Shown piece after piece: positions 40,230 through 42,339 of a stretch of 42,339 nt of DNA. The notes below the pieces were generated by a model that saw nothing but the letters and a program-made list of their open reading frames with translations, searched no databases and was not told the DNA's origin. Position 1 is the first letter of the stretch; the number at the start of each line of letters is the position of its first letter. The stretch spans positions 1 through 42,339 of the forward strand of contig JAMNYG010000154.1 in the NCBI GenBank assembly GCA_023622945.1. The letters are read 5' to 3'. The position numbers and the translations under genes were made by a program. The DNA is from Bacillota bacterium (GTDB taxonomy: Bacteria > Bacillota > Clostridia > Acetivibrionales > JAMNYG01).

Positions 40230-40307
40230 GTTCCGGCTTTCAAATATTTATCTGCAGTTCCGGCTTTCAGATATTTATTTGCAGTTCTGAATTTAAATAT
40301 CTGTCCG
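40230..40307. repeat. Three tandem 27-bp units, upstream of ktrB
   Basis: Units at 40230 and 40257 share 25 of 27 bases, both opening GTTCCGGCTTTCA; a third, decayed and shorter, begins GTTCTGAATTTAAATAT at 40284. The array lies in the gap between the oxidoreductase end and the ktrB start, within the ktrBA leader or promoter region. Confidence 0.85.
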
Positions 40308-40361
40308 TAAAGGCTTAGTTCCAAAAGCAGAACAAATACACCGGCATGCGCCGGAGTTTTT

Positions 40362-41927
40362 TCAGAAATCCTCTTTTATGAGCTTTTCTATGGTATTCAC
40401 ATCATTATGGACGTCCAGAGGCCTTACGGCCGGACCTTCAATAATATCCCCTTCATATGTGAACCTGGAACCATGACAAGGGCAATCCCATGATTTTTCA
40501 GCCTGATTCCAGTTAAGCTCACATCCCATGTGGGTGCACGTTGTATTTACAACATGCAGTGTACCATTCTCATCTCTGTACGCTCCTGCTCTCCTGCCGT
40601 CTATTACAATTATTTTGGCTTCTCCCGGCTTTATGTCAGCATCACGTTCACCGGAAGAAAGCTTTCCTTTTATCAGGTTTTCGGCAACGTTAAGGTTTTC
40701 AACAACAAAGTTTTTCACCTGGGCTGATATTGTCTTCCGTGATGGACTGTAAGCGTCCTGCCAGGGACTGCTGCCTTTGATTATCAGGTCTCTCAGTATC
40801 ATCGCCGCGGCTATGCTGTTGGTCATTCCCCATTTTCCGTAACCCGTGGCAACATACAAATTGGGGGTGTCCGATGTGAAATGGCCTACATACGGAAGAT
40901 CATCCAGGGTCATACAGTCCTGCGTGGACCAGCGATATGGGATGTCTTCCAGGGTAAAAATGCCGTCGGCAAATTCAGCCAGTGCCAGGTAATGTTTTTC
41001 GGTATTATCGCTTTGCCCCGTTTTATGGTGTTCTCCGCCTATGATGATCAGCTCTCCGTCTTCTGCCATCTGATTGCGAAGGGAGCGCGCGGGATCTTCA
41101 GCTGAGATATACATTCCTCCGGGAAACTCTTCCTTTGCTCTTATTGCTATTACGTATGAACGCTCTGTATATATCCTGGCAAAATACATTCCCGGTTTGT
41201 TATAGAAGGGATAATGTGATGCTATAATCACCTTTTCAGCCGTTATCCTCTTTTTTCGGTTTGTGGTCAAAACATATTTTCCGTTTTCTTCTTCCAGATC
41301 TACAATCCTGCTTTGCTGGTAGATTTGGCAGCCATTTTGCACCAGTTTTTCAGCAAGGGGGATCAGAAACTTGCGGGGATGGAACTGAGCCTGACCGTCA
41401 AATCGGACAGCAGCTTTAATTGGTATTGGCAAAGGTATTTCTTCCACAAAGTGAGCCTTGATGCCCAGAGATGAAGCAGCAGTTGTTTCGTCGCTTATCT
41501 GCTCAACGTATTGGTTCTGTAAAGTATATATATATGCGGACTGGGGGACAAAGTCGCAGTCAATCCCGTTTTCCTGCGCTATCTTCTGGATGGTATGAAT
41601 GGCGGTCTCATTTGCGTCGGCATATTGTTTTGCCAGTTCCTCGCTTATCGTGCTCTTTATTTTGTTATATATAAGTCCGTGTTGAGAAGTGATTTTTGCC
41701 GTCGTATGTCCTGTTGTTCCCTGCAGTATGCGGTCAGCTTCAATAATTGCGGTTTTTACTCCATGCCCGTTAAGCATGTATGCCGCAGCTATGCCGGTAA
41801 TACCGCCTCCGATGATGGCCACATCAGCTTTTATATCCTCATTTAATACAGGATAATCAGGCTGGGGCGTGGAATCCATCCAGTAAGAAAGAGGAGGCTT
41901 TTCAAAACTTAAGAGGAGGCTTTTCAA
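40362..41927 (-). CDS. FAD-dependent oxidoreductase with C-terminal Rieske domain (YhfW-like)
   Basis: A 521-residue open frame when read from TTG 41927. After a short leader comes the FAD-binding DVAIIGGGITGIAAAYML (about residues 34-51). The DAO-type body (about 30-400) includes FDGQAQFHPRKFL and VATGYGKWGMTNSIAA. The C-terminal Rieske [2Fe-2S] domain (about 430-515) has its ligands in CTHMGC and CPCHGSRF. The fusion resembles Bacillus YhfW; its substrate is unknown. The original start is almost surely ATG 41952, with AAAGGAGG eight bases upstream. A 22-base tandem duplication puts that ATG out of frame, and translation from it stops after 16 residues. The gene may now be silent, poorly re-initiated at TTG 41927, or begun at the internal ATG 41879. 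Confidence 0.85.
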   Translation of the reverse strand: MKSLLLSFEKPPLSYWMDSTPQPDYPVLNEDIKADVAIIGGGITGIAAAYMLNGHGVKTAIIEADRILQGTTGHTTAKITSQHGLIYNKIKSTISEELAKQYADANETAIHTIQKIAQENGIDCDFVPQSAYIYTLQNQYVEQISDETTAASSLGIKAHFVEEIPLPIPIKAAVRFDGQAQFHPRKFLIPLAEKLVQNGCQIYQQSRIVDLEEENGKYVLTTNRKKRITAEKVIIASHYPFYNKPGMYFARIYTERSYVIAIRAKEEFPGGMYISAEDPARSLRNQMAEDGELIIIGGEHHKTGQSDNTEKHYLALAEFADGIFTLEDIPYRWSTQDCMTLDDLPYVGHFTSDTPNLYVATGYGKWGMTNSIAAAMILRDLIIKGSSPWQDAYSPSRKTISAQVKNFVVENLNVAENLIKGKLSSGERDADIKPGEAKIIVIDGRRAGAYRDENGTLHVVNTTCTHMGCELNWNQAEKSWDCPCHGSRFTYEGDIIEGPAVRPLDVHNDVNTIEKLIKEDF

Positions 41928-41932
41928 AACTT
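41889..41932. repeat. Perfect 22-bp tandem duplication at the oxidoreductase start
   Basis: Two identical units, AAGAGGAGGCTTTTCAAAAC plus TT, lie at 41889-41910 and 41911-41932. Without one copy, the coding strand would read MNEVIKISFEKPPLSYWMDS from ATG 41952 directly into the enzyme. Confidence 0.96.
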
Positions 41933-41952
41933 ATTTTTATTACTTCATTCAT
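41902..41952 (-). pseudogene. Disconnected native start of the oxidoreductase (16-residue mini-ORF)
   Basis: From ATG 41950-41952, with its strong ribosome site at 41961-41968, the frame reads MNEVIKISFEKPPLKF and stops at 41902-41904. The first 14 residues belong to the oxidoreductase; the last two and the stop come from the duplication. Confidence 0.85.
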
Positions 41953-42184
41953 CTGCGATTCCTCCTTTTCACCTTTTGTTTGTATTTCTATGTATTCTTA
42001 ATTTTTGTTATCTATCTTTTTATCCTTTGCTGTCTGCTTTCCTGTGCTTGTTATTTATTCTTGCTTGTATGGGGCAAATTATTCTTGAAGCAGACATTGC
42101 TTTGAAAACCGGTGTTTTTGAGCTGGGAGAAATTGCAGATGTAAGAATAATTTTTCATGCAAACAAATTTTTGCAAATCATATA
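41953..42184. other. AT-rich gap without a recognised gene
   Basis: Upstream of the oxidoreductase start, and together with the promoter region below it, I see no convincing gene to the window end (387 bases). It must hold the oxidoreductase promoter on the minus strand, but I cannot place it with confidence. Confidence 0.4.
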
Positions 42185-42214
42185 TTGACAAATAATTCAC
42201 AAAGCTATTATAAT
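42185..42214 (+). promoter_or_regulatory. Strong promoter reading out of the window
   Basis: TTGACA (42185-42190), 18 bases, TATAAT (42209-42214). Both boxes are perfect. The gene it serves lies beyond 42339. Confidence 0.75.
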
Positions 42215-42226
42215 ATTAATAACAAG

Positions 42227-42246
42227 ATTGTTAATTAATTAACAAT
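42227..42246. promoter_or_regulatory. Perfect 20-bp palindrome at the start of transcription, probable operator
   Basis: ATTGTTAATTAATTAACAAT equals its own reverse complement and begins 12 bases behind the -10 box, so a bound repressor would block the promoter at 42185. A GTTAA word recurs at 42294 and ATTGTTAAAA at 42306. Confidence 0.65.
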
Positions 42247-42339
42247 TCCCCCTGGCAATTTATCCAGCACCAAAGTAATGCATGATAGTTTGTTAAATTT
42301 TTATCATTGTTAAAAGCATTAATGATTATGCAAGAGACA

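Noticed and set aside
41976-42188. A 70-residue plus-strand open frame near the window end
   Set aside because: It opens with a low-complexity hydrophobic stretch from T-rich DNA, has no ribosome site, and spans the intergenic region ahead of the oxidoreductase.

Overview
The window looks like the chromosome of an anaerobic, low-to-mid G+C Firmicute of the class Clostridia. The evidence is strong AGGAGG-type ribosome sites, a class I hybrid-cluster protein, a bifunctional AdhE, a sodium-pump oxaloacetate decarboxylase, a KtrAB potassium system, several two-component/ABC modules, and many GTG or TTG starts. The genus cannot be fixed from sequence alone. There is no phage, integrase, transposase, CRISPR array, rRNA or tRNA that I can see.

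Layout: 1-855 is the 3' part of an alpha/beta-hydrolase gene broken by a 14-bp tandem duplication. 997-1305 is a His-rich YmaF-like protein. 1529-5259 is a heterodimeric ABC exporter. 5613-7541 is arginine decarboxylase, and 7834-9594 a Na/phosphate cotransporter with a PhoU-like tail. 9605-10294 (minus) is a Crp/Fnr regulator divergent from hcp (10465-12111). 12634-14485 is a GntR(YtrA)-ABC operon with a clear promoter and operator. 14553-17153 is adhE and 17447-17941 a CarD-like regulator. 18205-21574 is the oxaloacetate decarboxylase operon (alpha, gamma, biotin carrier, beta). 21883-22665 is an amidohydrolase. 22734-24598 (minus) is a NarL-type two-component pair divergent from a three-gene drug-type ABC exporter (24856-27966). 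28191-28775 is an HD-domain protein and 29100-29942 an uncharacterised protein. 30148-35296 is an OmpR-type two-component system with a MacB/FtsX-type ABC transporter. 35501-37963 is a GH36-like glycosidase. 38166-40163 (minus) is ktrB (frameshifted) and ktrA. 40362-41952 (minus) is an FAD oxidoreductase with a Rieske tail whose native start has been cut off by a 22-bp tandem duplication.

The genes suggest fermentation (AdhE, oxaloacetate decarboxylase Na+ pump), defence against nitrosative or oxidative stress (Hcp with its Crp/Fnr regulator), cation and phosphate homeostasis, and three separate sensor- or regulator-coupled ABC transporters of the antibiotic or envelope stress kind.

The most unusual feature of the window is not a gene. 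Short tandem duplications, often about 25 bp per unit, recur throughout. They form decayed arrays in many intergenic gaps and fresh perfect copies inside two genes, where they break the frame. A second family, an imperfect palindrome of about 70-120 bp beginning TGTTGTGC, is scattered in at least four gaps, three of them just behind genes.
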